The notes beneath the pieces are model-generated. The model had not been told where the DNA came from. It searched no databases and saw only the letters and a program-made list of their open reading frames with translations. 64,000 bases of DNA from Nannocystis pusilla (GTDB lineage Bacteria; Myxococcota_A; Polyangia; Nannocystales; Nannocystaceae): the NCBI RefSeq assembly GCF_026626665.1, contig NZ_JAPNKE010000002.1, positions 11,366,001 to 11,430,000 on the forward strand, written 5' to 3'. Shown in pieces: positions 1 through 8,915 of this stretch; within the stretch, counting starts at the first letter, position 1; each line of letters begins with the position of its first letter. The position numbers and the translations under genes were made by a program.

Positions 1-436
1 GACGGCGGCGCTGGCGTTGCTGCTGGCCGAGCGCCACCCCGAGGCGAACCTCGCCCCGCCGTCGGGTTCGCCGGCGCGGGGCGATTTTTTGCAATGGATG
101 CTGTACCTGGCGAACTCGCTGCAGCCGGCGTTTCGCTGGTGGTTCTATCCGGAGGCCGAGGGCCCCGAGGGCGAGGCGGTGCTGGCCGCGGCGCGCCGGC
201 GGATCGAGGCGGCGTGGGACCGCCTCGACGCGCACCTCGGCGCGGCCGGGCCGTACCTGCTCGGGGCGGAGGTCAGCGCCGCCGATCTGTACGCGACGAT
301 GCTGATGCGCTGGTCGCGGAAGATGCCGCGGCCGGCCACCGAATGGCCGCACCTGGCGGCGCTGGCCGGGTGCGTGAAGGCGCGGCCGAGCTGGCGGCGC
401 CTGTACGCGATCGAGGGCCTGACCGAATGGGCGTGA
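1..436 (+). CDS. Glutathione S-transferase family protein, 3' part only
   Basis: The frame is already open at the first base and ends with TGA at 434-436, so the gene starts upstream of the window. A TTG at 17 could serve as a start but would remove the end of the thioredoxin-like domain. The first residues read T-A-A-L-A-L-L-L-A-E-R-H-P-E, the usual end of the GST N-terminal domain (a TES-xAI-xxYLA-like stretch). They are followed by an all-helical C-terminal domain with the typical ADLYATML segment near the middle. GSTs conjugate or reduce electrophiles with glutathione in the cytoplasm; the substrate cannot be told from this part. Tandem mini-hairpins begin 24 bases after the stop codon. 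Confidence 0.85.
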   Translation, partial: TAALALLLAERHPEANLAPPSGSPARGDFLQWMLYLANSLQPAFRWWFYPEAEGPEGEAVLAAARRRIEAAWDRLDAHLGAAGPYLLGAEVSAADLYATMLMRWSRKMPRPATEWPHLAALAGCVKARPSWRRLYAIEGLTEWA

Positions 437-459
437 GCGCCGCGTGCGCGCGCGCGAGA

Positions 460-532
460 TGTCCTGAAGGACATGTTCTCATGAACCGCGCGGTGATTCG
501 GGACGCGCGCCTCGAAGGATGTCTCGCGGACA
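460..532. repeat. Mini-hairpin cluster: three TGTCC-N4-GGACA units
   Basis: Unit 460-473 is TGTCC-TGAA-GGACA. It is joined directly to 474-487, TGTTC-TCAT-GAACC. A third unit, TGTCT-CGC-GGACA, sits at 520-532. The second unit changes both arms together (GTTC with GAAC), which argues that pairing is what is kept. The cluster begins 24 bases after the GST stop codon. There is no T tract, so it is not a standard intrinsic terminator. Confidence 0.75.
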
Positions 533-648
533 TGTGCAGCCGCAGGAGGCGTGAGGCTGCGGCCGAGCTGCGCGCGCGGAGGCCCACCGTGACGACGTGA
601 GCGCCGCGCGGAGGCGGTTCAGGAGGACGTGCGACGGCGGTAGCGAGC

Positions 649-710
649 TGTCCTTGTGGACATGTGGCCCCTCGTCGCGCGGCGGGCCCGGGGACATGTT
701 TTAAAGGACA
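649..710. repeat. Mini-hairpin units beside the ECF gene end
   Basis: Unit 649-662 is TGTCC-TTGT-GGACA. Unit 697-710 is TGTTT-TAAA-GGACA, which pairs with two G-T wobbles when read as RNA. The second unit ends three bases before the stop codon of the reverse-strand ECF gene (713-715). Both belong to the same family as the units at 460-532. Confidence 0.7.
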
Positions 711-712
711 TG

Positions 713-1597
713 TCATTCGTCGAGGCCGCCGAGGTCGAGCCGCGCCAGCCGCTCGGGGTCGACGAGCGCGTCGATGGCGGCGATCTTGCCGCCGGTGACG
801 GTGAAGCTCATCACCGAGAACGGGCGGCCCTCGGGGGCGACGACGGCCCCGGCGACGCCGTTGACCAGAGCAGGGCGGGCGAACGGGGCCAGCGCGGCGA
901 AGCCGAGCGAGTGCTCGGCGACGGCTCGCGGACCGCGGGCGACCACCGAGACGTCGGCGCGAGCGGTGCCGCCGTCGGCGCGCAGAACCACGTCGGGGGC
1001 GAGCAGGGCGACGAGGGCGCCGAGGTCGCCGGCGCGCGTGGCCGCGAAGAAGGCGGACACGACCTCGCGCTGCCGGGCCAGGTCGGGGTCGGGCACGGGC
1101 GCCGCGTCGCGCACGCGCCGGCGCGCGCGGCTGGCGAGCTGACGCGCCGCCTCGGGGGTGCGCCCGACCATCGCGGCGATGTCGCCATACGAGACGCCGA
1201 AGCTGTCGTGCAGCACGAACGCGAGCCGCTCGGCGGGCGCGAGCTCGTCGAGCACGACCAGCAGCGCGAGCCCGACGGACTCGGCCAGCAGCGCCTCGCG
1301 CTCGGGATCGACGCCGTCCTCGCGCCGCACGATCGGGTCGGGTACGTGCGGACCCAGCGGCTCCTCGCGCCGGGTGCCGCGCGAGCGCAGCAGGTTGAGG
1401 CAGATCCGCGCGACCACGGTGGTGAGCCAGGCGCGCAGGTTGTCGACGGCGCCGACGTCCGCCCGGCTCAGCCGTAACCAGGCCTCCTGCACGGCGTCGT
1501 CGGCCTCGCTCAGCGAGCCGAGCATGCGGTAGGCGACGCCTCGCAGGTGGTCGCGGTGGGCCTCGAATCGGGTCGCCAGCCTGTCGCGCTGTTCCAT
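713..1597 (-). CDS. ECF41-type RNA polymerase sigma factor with C-terminal SnoaL-like domain
   Basis: This 294-residue protein would redirect RNA polymerase to its own promoter set. Residues about 10-75 form sigma region 2 (HLRGVAYRMLGSLSEADDAV, then the WLRLSRA helix). Residues about 115-165 form region 4 with a helix-turn-helix (SYGDIAAMVGRTPEAARQLA). A fused domain of about 115 residues follows, starting near VVSAFFAATRAGDL, which is the SnoaL-like extension that defines the ECF41 group and replaces a separate anti-sigma factor. The family's DGGGK-like signature appears as DGGTA near residue 210. The ATG start is preceded by an A/G-rich stretch. The divergent small gene at 1717 is a likely target, because ECF41 genes usually sit beside the oxidoreductase, epimerase or monooxygenase-like genes they control. 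Confidence 0.9.
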   Translation of the reverse strand: MEQRDRLATRFEAHRDHLRGVAYRMLGSLSEADDAVQEAWLRLSRADVGAVDNLRAWLTTVVARICLNLLRSRGTRREEPLGPHVPDPIVRREDGVDPEREALLAESVGLALLVVLDELAPAERLAFVLHDSFGVSYGDIAAMVGRTPEAARQLASRARRRVRDAAPVPDPDLARQREVVSAFFAATRAGDLGALVALLAPDVVLRADGGTARADVSVVARGPRAVAEHSLGFAALAPFARPALVNGVAGAVVAPEGRPFSVMSFTVTGGKIAAIDALVDPERLARLDLGGLDE

Positions 1598-1716
1598 CGG
1601 TCACGTCCCTCGGTCGCGGTGGGTCTGTTCAAAGAGAAGACCGCCGAAGTCGCGCCGACGTGACCGCGGAGCGCCGCGGGCGGGGCGATTTCGGCCCGAA
1701 CACGAGGAGGATGCAA

Positions 1717-2016
1717 GTGAGGACGCTCATGATTCGCTACACGGTCCAGGCCGAGGCCGCGCCGCAGCTCGACGCGGCGGTCGAGCGCCTGTTCGCGGCG
1801 GTCCACCGCCAGCAGCCCGCCGGGGTCCGCTACTGGTACGGGCGCCTGCCCGACGGCGCGACCTACGTGGCGCTGCTCGAGCTCGACGACGGCGTCGACA
1901 ACCCGCTGCCGAGCCTGCCCGAGGGGCGGCAACTCCAGGAGGAACTACGACGCTTCGCAGCGGCGCCGCTGCCGGAGGTGGTGACGGTGCTCGGGTCGTA
2001 TCGGCCGGACCGATAA
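1717..2016 (+). CDS. Small ABM-like (dimeric alpha/beta barrel) protein
   Basis: The product is about 99 residues and begins M-R-T-L-M-I-R-Y-T-V. I chose the GTG at 1717 because GAGGAGG at 1704-1710 lies six bases upstream. An in-frame ATG at 1711 is too close to that site, and an ATG at 1729 is further away but possible. The beta-alpha-beta pattern (RYTVQAEAAPQLDAAVERLF, then YVALLELDD) and length fit the ferredoxin-like antibiotic-biosynthesis-monooxygenase superfamily, whose members act as small dimers on aromatic or quinone-like substrates or have no known activity. The gene is divergent from the ECF41 sigma gene, with 119 bases between start codons, which suggests control by that sigma factor. 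Mini-hairpins begin five bases after the stop codon. Confidence 0.65.
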   Translation: MRTLMIRYTVQAEAAPQLDAAVERLFAAVHRQQPAGVRYWYGRLPDGATYVALLELDDGVDNPLPSLPEGRQLQEELRRFAAAPLPEVVTVLGSYRPDR

Positions 2017-2020
2017 GACA

Positions 2021-2047
2021 TGTTCTTATGAACATGTCCAATGGGCA
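2021..2047. repeat. Mini-hairpin pair after the ABM-like gene
   Basis: Unit 2021-2034 is TGTTC-TTAT-GAACA, a perfect five-base stem. Unit 2035-2047 is TGTCC-AAT-GGGCA, which pairs with one G-T wobble. They are joined without a gap and begin five bases after the stop codon of the upstream gene. Confidence 0.75.
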
Positions 2048-2184
2048 ATGATCGTTCGCGACGAGGGCGGCCGTGCGCCTCGCAGGTGGCGATTTCACGC
2101 GGCGGAGCGCCGACGAGCGCGCGCAAAGGCGGTCCTCGTCGGCCGCGGCGGGGCGAGTAGACTCGATTCCCGGAGGAGGTCCCG

Positions 2185-2232
2185 ATGAAGACGAAGAGCA
2201 AGGTCAAGGCCGGCACCAGCCATCACGGCTGA
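2185..2232 (+). CDS. Fifteen-residue micro-protein MKTKSKVKAGTSHHG
   Basis: This is a complete tiny gene: RBS GGAGGAGG at 2172-2179, ATG at 2185 and TGA at 2230-2232. A strong intrinsic terminator starts seven bases after the stop. The peptide is very basic at its start (four lysines in the first eight residues) and ends with two histidines and a glycine. It has no signal peptide and no membrane segment. Having its own strong RBS and terminator argues that it is really translated from a short monocistronic RNA. I know no function. The lysine-rich start followed by KVKAG reminds me of short uncharacterised peptides in other phyla, but that is unverified recollection. A modified-peptide precursor, a leader peptide or a small regulatory protein are all possible. 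Confidence 0.6.
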   Translation: MKTKSKVKAGTSHHG

Positions 2233-2239
2233 GCCCCGC

Positions 2240-2285
2240 GCCGAGCGCCCCGCCCGGCGGGGCGCTCGGCGATTTTTCATTTTTA
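2240..2285 (+). terminator. Intrinsic terminator of the micro-gene
   Basis: Positions 2240-2254 and 2256-2270 form a perfect 15-base inverted repeat (GCCGAGCGCCCCGCC and its complement). The realistic hairpin loses the inner pairs to make a loop. It is followed by GATTTTTCATTTTT. This is the clearest factor-independent terminator in the window. Confidence 0.9.
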
Positions 2286-2895
2286 GAAGAATAGAATGCT
2301 GTCGCGGAGCAGTGGTTGTCAGTTCTTGCGCGTCGGGTCGGTGTCCTTGGCGCCGGAGCTCGGACGGCGAGGTTCGACCGCAGACAATCGCATCACTCGC
2401 AGGGGGTGACGTGAAGGGCCGCGACTCCGATGATTCGACGGGGACGAAGCGCACGTGAAGCCGTGTCTCGATGCTTCTCCGGAGCAGCCGCGAGCGACGC
2501 GGCGGCCGTCCGCGCGGCAGCCGGCGAGGGCCGAGAGACTGGGTGAATATGAATTCCGGGCGTCGCCACGCGAAGCACTCGCCGACGATCCGTCGTTCCG
2601 GGGCGCGCTCGGGGCTCGAGCCGAAGCTCGTGGTGCCTCCGTCGCATCGAGCGTCATGGCGACCCCACGGGCGCACTGGACGTCGGCGACGGAGCGGACC
2701 GCCGCGGCTGCCGTGCCTCGCCGACGAGAGCATGCGGGTGAGGCGCCGTATGGCAGGTCAGGCTCCGATCCGTGCGAGCGCTGGCTGCATGGAACTCACG
2801 GAGAAACTTCTCGTCGCCGGCCTCGTGGCAGTGGACGTCCCGGAGCAGCAGGGTGTACCGTGGGCCTCGTGCATCGATGTGACGATCGGCTTCGC
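2286..2895. other. Intergenic stretch without a recognised gene
   Basis: Open frames exist on both strands but none shows family-like sequence or a good RBS. The frame that runs into the next gene from 2455 gives a basic, low-complexity translation unlike a protein. I see no hairpin or repeat here beyond the end of the micro-gene terminator. Confidence 0.5.
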
Positions 2896-4362
2896 ATGCG
2901 CTCCGCGGCCTCCTGGCGGGCGCTCTCGTTGGTCGCGGCGCTGTCCGCCGGCTGCTCCGACGACGGCGCGGGGCAGACCGCGACGCAGGCGACCTCGCCG
3001 GGTCCCCTGACTTCGACCTCTCTCCCGAGCACGCTCTCGGACGGCACCTCGACCGGCACCTCGGACGGCACTTCGACGTCCACCGGCCAGGGCGGCACCA
3101 GCGAGGGCACGAGCACCACCACCGAGGCGCCGACCACCGGGAATCCCAGCGGGCCCAAGTTCGATGTCGGCGGCTCGGACCTCGGCGGCAGCGAGACCGA
3201 TGGTTGCAGCTTCACCCCCGACGCCATGCTCACGGGCACGGTCTACGCGCCGAACCTGCAGCTGCCGATCTCCGGGGCCCTGGTCTACGTCACCAGCGAT
3301 CCCGTGGAGCCGCCGACCGACGGGGCCTACTGCGCGGAGTGCGTCAAGCTGGCCTGCGACACGCCCAGCGCGTTCACTGCGCCCGACGGGACCTTCTCGC
3401 TGCCGGTGGTCTCGGGGCCGAACCAGAAGCTGGTGGTACAGAAGGGCCAGTTCCTGCGCGTGGTCGACCTCGAGATCGCGCCCGGGGCGACGGCGCTGGC
3501 CGCCGATCAGACCAACCTGCCCGGGCAATGGAACCCGGACGCGGGGATGTGGATCCCCCGCATTGCGGTCTACGACACCGACCCCGACAAGGTGAAGAAC
3601 GTGCTGGCCAAGTTCGGCCTCGGCCAGGTCGCGGGCGACGGCTCGCTCGTCGGCGGGACCCAGAACTTCACGCTCATCAACGACGATTCGCCGGTGTTCC
3701 TCGAGAACCTGACGGAGATGAACAAGTACCACATCATCTTCGTACCGTGCGCGACGACGAAGTTCTGGCCGGGCGCGCCGACGGTGCCGGACTCGCGCCG
3801 CGAGAACGTGAAGGCGTACGTGGCCGGCGGCGGCAAGTGGTACGCGACCGATCACTCGAACGAGTACATCGAGCAGCCGTTCCCCGACTACCAGGAGTTC
3901 CACGCGCCGGCGATGCCGGACATCCAGCCGGCCTACGACTCCAACGGCCTGGTGGTCGACCCCGAGCTGCTCGCGTGGCTGCAGGCGCTGCCGCCCGCGC
4001 TCAAGGACATCGGCGGCGGCAACCCGACGCTGAACAATTTGCCGGGGATCCTGACGCGCCTCAACTACTCGGGCATCGACCTCATCTCGCCGGTCATCGT
4101 CCAGGACATGGAGGGCAAGGACGTCGATGTCGGCCACCACACGTGGGTCGAGGGCCCGTGCGCGAGCTGCTCGAACCCGCAGATGATCCGGCCGATGGCG
4201 ATCACCGGCCAGTACGGCTGCGGCCGGATGATGTACAGCACGTTCGAGAATCTGAGCGACAACCATCCGGGCCTGAACCCGCAGGAGCTGGTGCTGCTCT
4301 ACATGATCCTGGAGATCGGCGTCTGCTTCGAGAAGCCGCCGCCGCCGCCGCCGCCGGGCTGA
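2896..4362 (+). CDS. Large lipoprotein with carboxypeptidase-regulatory-like domain
   Basis: The ATG at 2896 gives a signal peptide with lipobox LSAGC at about residues 16-20, so I prefer it to the upstream in-frame ATG at 2455. The mature protein has a Ser/Thr/Gly linker of about 60 residues, as in other secreted proteins of this group. Next comes a beta-sandwich segment (LTGTVYAPNLQLPISGALVY, then APDGTFSLPVVSG) like the carboxypeptidase regulatory fold. The C-terminal half has an alpha/beta pattern (YHIIFVPCATTKF, then AYVAGGGKWYATDHSNEY) that looks like a class-I glutamine-amidotransferase or ThuA-like fold. I see no clear Cys-His catalytic pair, so it may bind rather than cut. Several cysteines suggest disulfides outside the inner membrane. 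The protein ends in a run of prolines. Role unknown. Confidence 0.8.
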   Translation: MRSAASWRALSLVAALSAGCSDDGAGQTATQATSPGPLTSTSLPSTLSDGTSTGTSDGTSTSTGQGGTSEGTSTTTEAPTTGNPSGPKFDVGGSDLGGSETDGCSFTPDAMLTGTVYAPNLQLPISGALVYVTSDPVEPPTDGAYCAECVKLACDTPSAFTAPDGTFSLPVVSGPNQKLVVQKGQFLRVVDLEIAPGATALAADQTNLPGQWNPDAGMWIPRIAVYDTDPDKVKNVLAKFGLGQVAGDGSLVGGTQNFTLINDDSPVFLENLTEMNKYHIIFVPCATTKFWPGAPTVPDSRRENVKAYVAGGGKWYATDHSNEYIEQPFPDYQEFHAPAMPDIQPAYDSNGLVVDPELLAWLQALPPALKDIGGGNPTLNNLPGILTRLNYSGIDLISPVIVQDMEGKDVDVGHHTWVEGPCASCSNPQMIRPMAITGQYGCGRMMYSTFENLSDNHPGLNPQELVLLYMILEIGVCFEKPPPPPPPG

Positions 4363-4398
4363 GGCCGCGCGCCCTCGGGCGGAGGCAATGGCATGATC

Positions 4399-4426
4399 TG
4401 TCTGCAGGGACAGGTCTCCAGGGACA
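4399..4426. repeat. Mini-hairpin pair between convergent genes
   Basis: Unit 4399-4412 is TGTCT-GCAG-GGACA and unit 4413-4426 is GGTCT-CCAG-GGACA. Both keep the 14-base length and the GGACA right arm, and the second is imperfect at its outer pair. They lie between the stops of the lipoprotein gene and of the reverse DUF4241 gene. Confidence 0.6.
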
Positions 4427-4428
4427 GC

Positions 4429-5505
4429 CTACTTCTTGCGCTTGACCGGCAGGTAGCCGAGCACCGCCGGCTCGAGGGCGTCCCAGTGGGCGGTGTACGA
4501 GGCGCCGAGGCGAGCGGCGTGGAGGAAGGCGGCGTCGCCGACGGCGATCCCCGGCTTCAGGTCGAGCTCGATGCCGGCCTTGCGGTGCTCGTTGCCGACG
4601 TCCAGGGTGGCGCGGCCGCGGGCCCAGCGGAACTGGGTGGTGAACAGGTGGTAATTGTCGTGGGCCGAGCTCAGCACCTCGAAGCTCAGGCCGTCGCGGG
4701 TGTAGACGAGCTTGAGCTCGCGGTCCTTGAGCTTGTAGGTCGCCTCGGGGCCGACGAAGCCGCGCGCGCGCAGGCCCTCGCCGATGTCGCGCTCGACCGC
4801 GGCGATCAGCGGGGCGAACCCCTCGGCGAGCCTGGCCTGCTTGTCCTCGGCGGTCTCGGGCTCGGGGAAGCAGCGGAAGCTGGTGACGACGCAGACGACT
4901 CGATCGTCGGCGTCGAGGCCGAACCAGGTCGGGTAGCTGCCGTCACCGTCGCCGGAGCGGAAGAACACCACGTTGTCGGCGGCGTCGGGCGCGGGGCGGT
5001 GATTCAGCCAGGTGCCACCATTGGCCAAAAGGCCGGGGCGGACGACCGCGTCGTAATAGCCGGGGTCGTCCGGGTGCTGCCGCCGCGCGGCGTCGGCCTC
5101 GCGCAGCCGGATCAGCGCGACCTCGTCGGCGAAGCAGCCGAGGCCGGTGTCGACGGGATAACAAAAGGTCTCGCGCGGGCCGAGCGTGGCGGCGTCCTGG
5201 CCGGGGAGGGCGGCCATCTCGAAGCGCACGACCGCGGCGGCGCCGAGCCTGACCTCGGCGAAGCCGATGGTGCCGCCGGCTTTGGCGACGAACAAATAGA
5301 CGGGGTAGCTGCCCGGGACGAGGGGGCGCGTGAACGGGGACCGCTCGGGCTGAATCAGCGGATCGCAGGCGACGAGGCGGCCGCTGGTCAGGACGAGCTC
5401 GCCGGCGGCGAGGACATCCTTGACGCCGGCAGCCCGCTTGCCGCCGAGGTGCGCGGTGCGGAGCGGGGTGAAGGCGTTGGGCTGGGGATAGCGCGCCGAG
5501 GTCAT
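4429..5505 (-). CDS. DUF4241 domain protein
   Basis: This 358-residue protein starts MTSARYPQPNAF. Residues about 35-220 match the DUF4241 pattern: RLVACDP, then GSYPVYLF, a beta-rich stretch, YPVDTGLGCFADE, and the GDGDGSYPTWFGLDADDRVV block near the domain end. The remaining 120 residues form a second domain without a name, rich in beta strands (YKLKDRELKLVYTRDGLSFE). DUF4241 proteins are cytoplasmic and of unknown activity. They often occur near polymorphic-toxin or immunity genes, but I see no toxin next to this one. The gene is divergent from the flavoprotein gene, 174 bases apart, and may share a promoter region with it. Longer upstream in-frame starts run into unlikely sequence. Confidence 0.8.
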   Translation of the reverse strand: MTSARYPQPNAFTPLRTAHLGGKRAAGVKDVLAAGELVLTSGRLVACDPLIQPERSPFTRPLVPGSYPVYLFVAKAGGTIGFAEVRLGAAAVVRFEMAALPGQDAATLGPRETFCYPVDTGLGCFADEVALIRLREADAARRQHPDDPGYYDAVVRPGLLANGGTWLNHRPAPDAADNVVFFRSGDGDGSYPTWFGLDADDRVVCVVTSFRCFPEPETAEDKQARLAEGFAPLIAAVERDIGEGLRARGFVGPEATYKLKDRELKLVYTRDGLSFEVLSSAHDNYHLFTTQFRWARGRATLDVGNEHRKAGIELDLKPGIAVGDAAFLHAARLGASYTAHWDALEPAVLGYLPVKRKK

Positions 5506-5679
5506 GCTGCGGGCGACTGTAGCCGATATGGCGAGGGCGCAGCGCGGGGAGCGAGCTCGATCCGCCGAACCATCGAAGGTCAGGAAGACGATGCACGAGG
5601 TCGAGGCGAGCTCTCGCCGGCGGGGGGCGGAGCGGCCGCCCGGTTGTCTTGACGGGAATTCGCGGTCACCCTCCGGGCG

Positions 5680-7059
5680 ATGGACCGCTACGACGTGGTG
5701 ATTCTCGGCTCCGGCCAGGCGGCCAAGCCCCTCGCGCTGGCGTTCGCGGCGGCGGGTCGCCGGGTGGCCTTCGTCGAGCGGGCGCACGTGGGCGGGACCT
5801 GCGTCAATACCGGCTGCACGCCGACCAAGACGATGGTGGCGAGCGCCCGGGTGGCCCACCTGGCGCGCCGCGCGGGCGACTTCGGGGTGCACACGGCGGC
5901 GGTGAGCGTCGACATGGCGCAGGTGCGCGAGCGGACGCGCCGGATCGTGCGTCAATTCGCCGATTCGAGCCGTGCGGCCCTCGAGGCCCAGCCGGGCGTC
6001 GAGCTGATGTTCGGCGCCGGCCGCTTCGTCGGCCCACGGCAGCTCGAGGTCGTGTTGAATGATGGGAGCGGCTCGCGCCGGATCGCCGGCGACGTGGTGG
6101 TGATCGACACCGGCGCGCGCACGGCGGTGCCGCACCTCGAAGGCCTCGAGCAGGTGCCGTGGCTGGACCACGCGGGCATGCTAGGGCTGGCGACGCTGCC
6201 GGAGCACCTGCTGGTCCTCGGCGGCGGGTACGTGGGCCTCGAGTTCGCGCAGATGTTCCGCCGCTTCGGCAGCCGGGTGACGATCGTGCAGCGCACCCAG
6301 CAACTGCTGCCGCGCGAGGACGCCGACGCGGCGGCGGCGATCCACGAGGTGCTGGCGGCCGAGGGGATCGAGATCTGGCTCGAGAGCCAGGCGCGGCGCG
6401 TGACGCGGGACGGTGAGCCGATCGCGCTGACGTGCGACACGCGGGACGGCGAACGAAGGCTCGCGGGGTCGCACCTGTTGCTGGCGACCGGGCGCACGCC
6501 CAACACCGACTTATTGAATCTGGCGGCGGGCGGGATCGAGGTCGATCCGCGCGGCCACGTGAAGGTCGACGAGCGCCTGGCGACGAGCGCCGAGGGAGTG
6601 TTCGCGGTCGGCGACGTGAAGGGCGGGCCGGCGTTCACGCACATCGCATACGACGATTACCGGATCTTGCACACCAACCTGCTGGGCAACGGAGACGCGA
6701 CGATCCGCGGGCGGATGGTGCCGTATGTGGTGTTCACCGATCCGGAGCTGGCGCGGGTGGGCCTGTCGGAGACCGAGGCGCGCAAGCAGGGGCGCCCGAT
6801 CCGGGTGGCGCGGATGGGCATGGACCGAGTCGCGCGCGCGCTCGAGATGGACGAGGCCCGCGGCTTTATCAAAATCGTGATCGACGCCGAGACGGAGCGG
6901 ATCCTCGGGGCGACGATCCTCGGGGTCGCGGCGGGCGAGCTGATGTCGGTGCTCGAGGTGGCGATGATGGGCGGGCTGACGGCGTCGACGCTGCGCGACG
7001 CGACGTTCGCCCACCCGACGCTGGCCGAGAGTCTGAATAATGTGATGGCGGCGCGCTGA
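5680..7059 (+). CDS. FAD-dependent pyridine nucleotide-disulfide oxidoreductase (mercuric reductase-like)
   Basis: This 459-residue protein has all class-I disulfide oxidoreductase landmarks. There is an FAD fold at the start (VVILGSGQAA), a redox disulfide GGTCVNTGC with C41 and C46, and an NAD(P) fold with LVLGGGYVGLEFAQ. The second FAD motif is TSAEGVFAVGDVKGGPAFTH. The dimer domain ends with the active-site base in AHPTLAE. It should pass electrons from NAD(P)H through FAD to a small substrate in the cytoplasm. It lacks the N-terminal metal-binding domain and the C-terminal CC pair of true MerA, so mercury reduction is unlikely. The substrate is unknown and no mer genes are near. The family match is certain; the exact activity is not. 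Confidence 0.92.
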   Translation: MDRYDVVILGSGQAAKPLALAFAAAGRRVAFVERAHVGGTCVNTGCTPTKTMVASARVAHLARRAGDFGVHTAAVSVDMAQVRERTRRIVRQFADSSRAALEAQPGVELMFGAGRFVGPRQLEVVLNDGSGSRRIAGDVVVIDTGARTAVPHLEGLEQVPWLDHAGMLGLATLPEHLLVLGGGYVGLEFAQMFRRFGSRVTIVQRTQQLLPREDADAAAAIHEVLAAEGIEIWLESQARRVTRDGEPIALTCDTRDGERRLAGSHLLLATGRTPNTDLLNLAAGGIEVDPRGHVKVDERLATSAEGVFAVGDVKGGPAFTHIAYDDYRILHTNLLGNGDATIRGRMVPYVVFTDPELARVGLSETEARKQGRPIRVARMGMDRVARALEMDEARGFIKIVIDAETERILGATILGVAAGELMSVLEVAMMGGLTASTLRDATFAHPTLAESLNNVMAAR

Positions 7060-7098
7060 ACCAACGGAGGCTCGGAGCGGCGTGGTCGTCCTCTGCGA

Positions 7099-8915
7099 TC
7101 ACTTCCGCACGGCGTCGTACAGCATTCGCTCGACTTCCGGCGGCGGGCTTACCACCGTCGGTTCGGCGCCCAGGACGGCAGCAATGTCGGTCACGAGCGA
7201 CGGACGCAGGGCCTTCGGGGCGACGAGGGCGACGACCGATCGGCGGGTGCCGTCGCGCGCGAGGTAGATCTGAAGCAGTGGGGCGAGGGAGCGCAGGCCG
7301 GGCAAGACGGTGGCTTCGAAGCTGCGCAGCGCTTCGTCGGAGCCGTCGGCGAGCAGCTGCAGGGCCCTGGGGCCCTCGTGGTGGCTCCATACCCGTCCCT
7401 GAATGTGACCGGCGCTGGGCAAGACGACCGGCGCGCCGTGAGGGCCGGTCTTGAGGACGGCAGTGAATCCCCCGCCGCTGTTGGCACCCTTCAGCGTGAG
7501 CCAGATGTCGTCGCCGCCGACGGCGATGCTCTCGACATCGAGCGTGGGGTGATCGAACTCCTCGGGTGATTCAGGCCCGACGCGGAGCCAGCCCTTCGCG
7601 GCGCCTCGCCACGCCCAGTCGGTCGGGTCGGGCAGCCGCGGCGTCGGGACATCGAAGGGGTGAATGTCGCCTTTCGCGTCGAGGAGCCACAGGGTTCCGC
7701 TCATGACCAGCCAAAACTCGCCGCCGGGGCGAGGTAGGAGCGCCTTGACCCATCCCTCGATCGCGTGACCCTCGTGGCGGAGCGGGATCCGGCGCAGCGC
7801 GCCGGCCGTACCGACCGCGAGGTAGGAGAGCGGGTGCTCCGATCCCTCGACGCGGACCCACCCGAATATGGCGACGCCGTCCGGGAGCACCGCGAGCCGG
7901 AGCGGGAGCCAGGAATCCGCCGCGACGACGTCGGGGAGGGGGGTTCGCACGGGATCGGCGGCACCTGCCGGCCAGTGGAGCAACTCGGGCGTGCAAAGGG
8001 GGCCCTTGATGTCGGGGTTGGGTGAGCAAGGGAGCCCTCGCCGCCGCGGACGGGTGAGCAACGCTGGTCGATTCGGTAGAGCGCTCCGGCAGGCGTGCTG
8101 ACTTCCCGCGAATCCGGCACGGAGCCGGGAGGATCGCGCAGAGGCGGCTGCGAGCCGCGAAGCACGTGCAGGTCGCCGCTCCGGGTCGGGATTCGTCCAC
8201 CAGGGCCGGGCTTGACGATCACCGCCTCCGGATCGGGCAGGCGATAGAGCCGTGTTCGCGCGAAGATCGTGTCACCGCGCACCAGGAAGGACTGGTACGT
8301 GCGGGTCCATGCGCCGCTGCGTGTGTGGACGGCGCTCCATCCGTCCCCGATCCAGCGATGCGCGAGCGGGACGGCGTGACGCATCGGCCGACCGCATGGA
8401 ATGGCATCAGGGACGATATTGAGGGCGATATCGAGGTGCTCGGCGCGAAGGATCAGCCAGGCGTCATTCGGGCGGGAGAAGCTGCCCGCGACGTCGACGA
8501 CCCCGAGCTCCCGCCGCCAATGACCCCCGGGATCCAGCGGGCGCAGGCCGCGAATGTCATGAGGGAGCGGCCGCGGGACCCCGTCGGTCCCGACGGGGTA
8601 GGGGAGCGTGGCGATCAGCGCGACGGAGGGCCCCTCGGCGTGCACCCCGATCTCGCCCATACCGACGGCCGCGAGGTGAAAGTCGAGCGGCAGCGGGATC
8701 CGGGGCGAAACACGCAGGGTGGACAGTTTGTTTTGGTTCACGACACGGAGCTGCGCGGGCTCCGGTGGCAGAGCAGGCTCGGGCGGCAGGGGAGCGACAG
8801 GTCCCGGCGGCGAGGCCTCGTCTCGGGTCTGCGCGACGGGCTCGCGGACCGGCGGAGTCGGCGTGACGCAAGCCGCGAGCACGGCCAGCACGAGCGTGAG
8901 CGCGCTGCGAGGCAC
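7099..8915 (-). CDS. Lipoprotein of unknown function, one frame break
   Basis: The start at 8915 gives MPRSALTLVLAVLAAC, a signal peptide with a lipobox cysteine, followed by a Pro-rich linker. The frame from 8915 reads sensibly until about position 8029 and then turns into Arg/Ser-rich nonsense. A second frame reads sensibly from there to the stop at 7099. Adding one T at about 8029 (the reverse strand reads CCCTTGC) restores one chain of 605 residues, with the joint reading EGSLCSPNPDIKG. The mature part has repeated beta-strand blocks with Trp and Gly (FGWVRVEGSEHPLSYLAVG, then WLLDAKGDIHPF, then DDIWLTLKG), like a beta-propeller built of WD or sorting-type blades. It would sit on the outer or inner membrane. 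Partner and role unknown. Confidence 0.7.
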
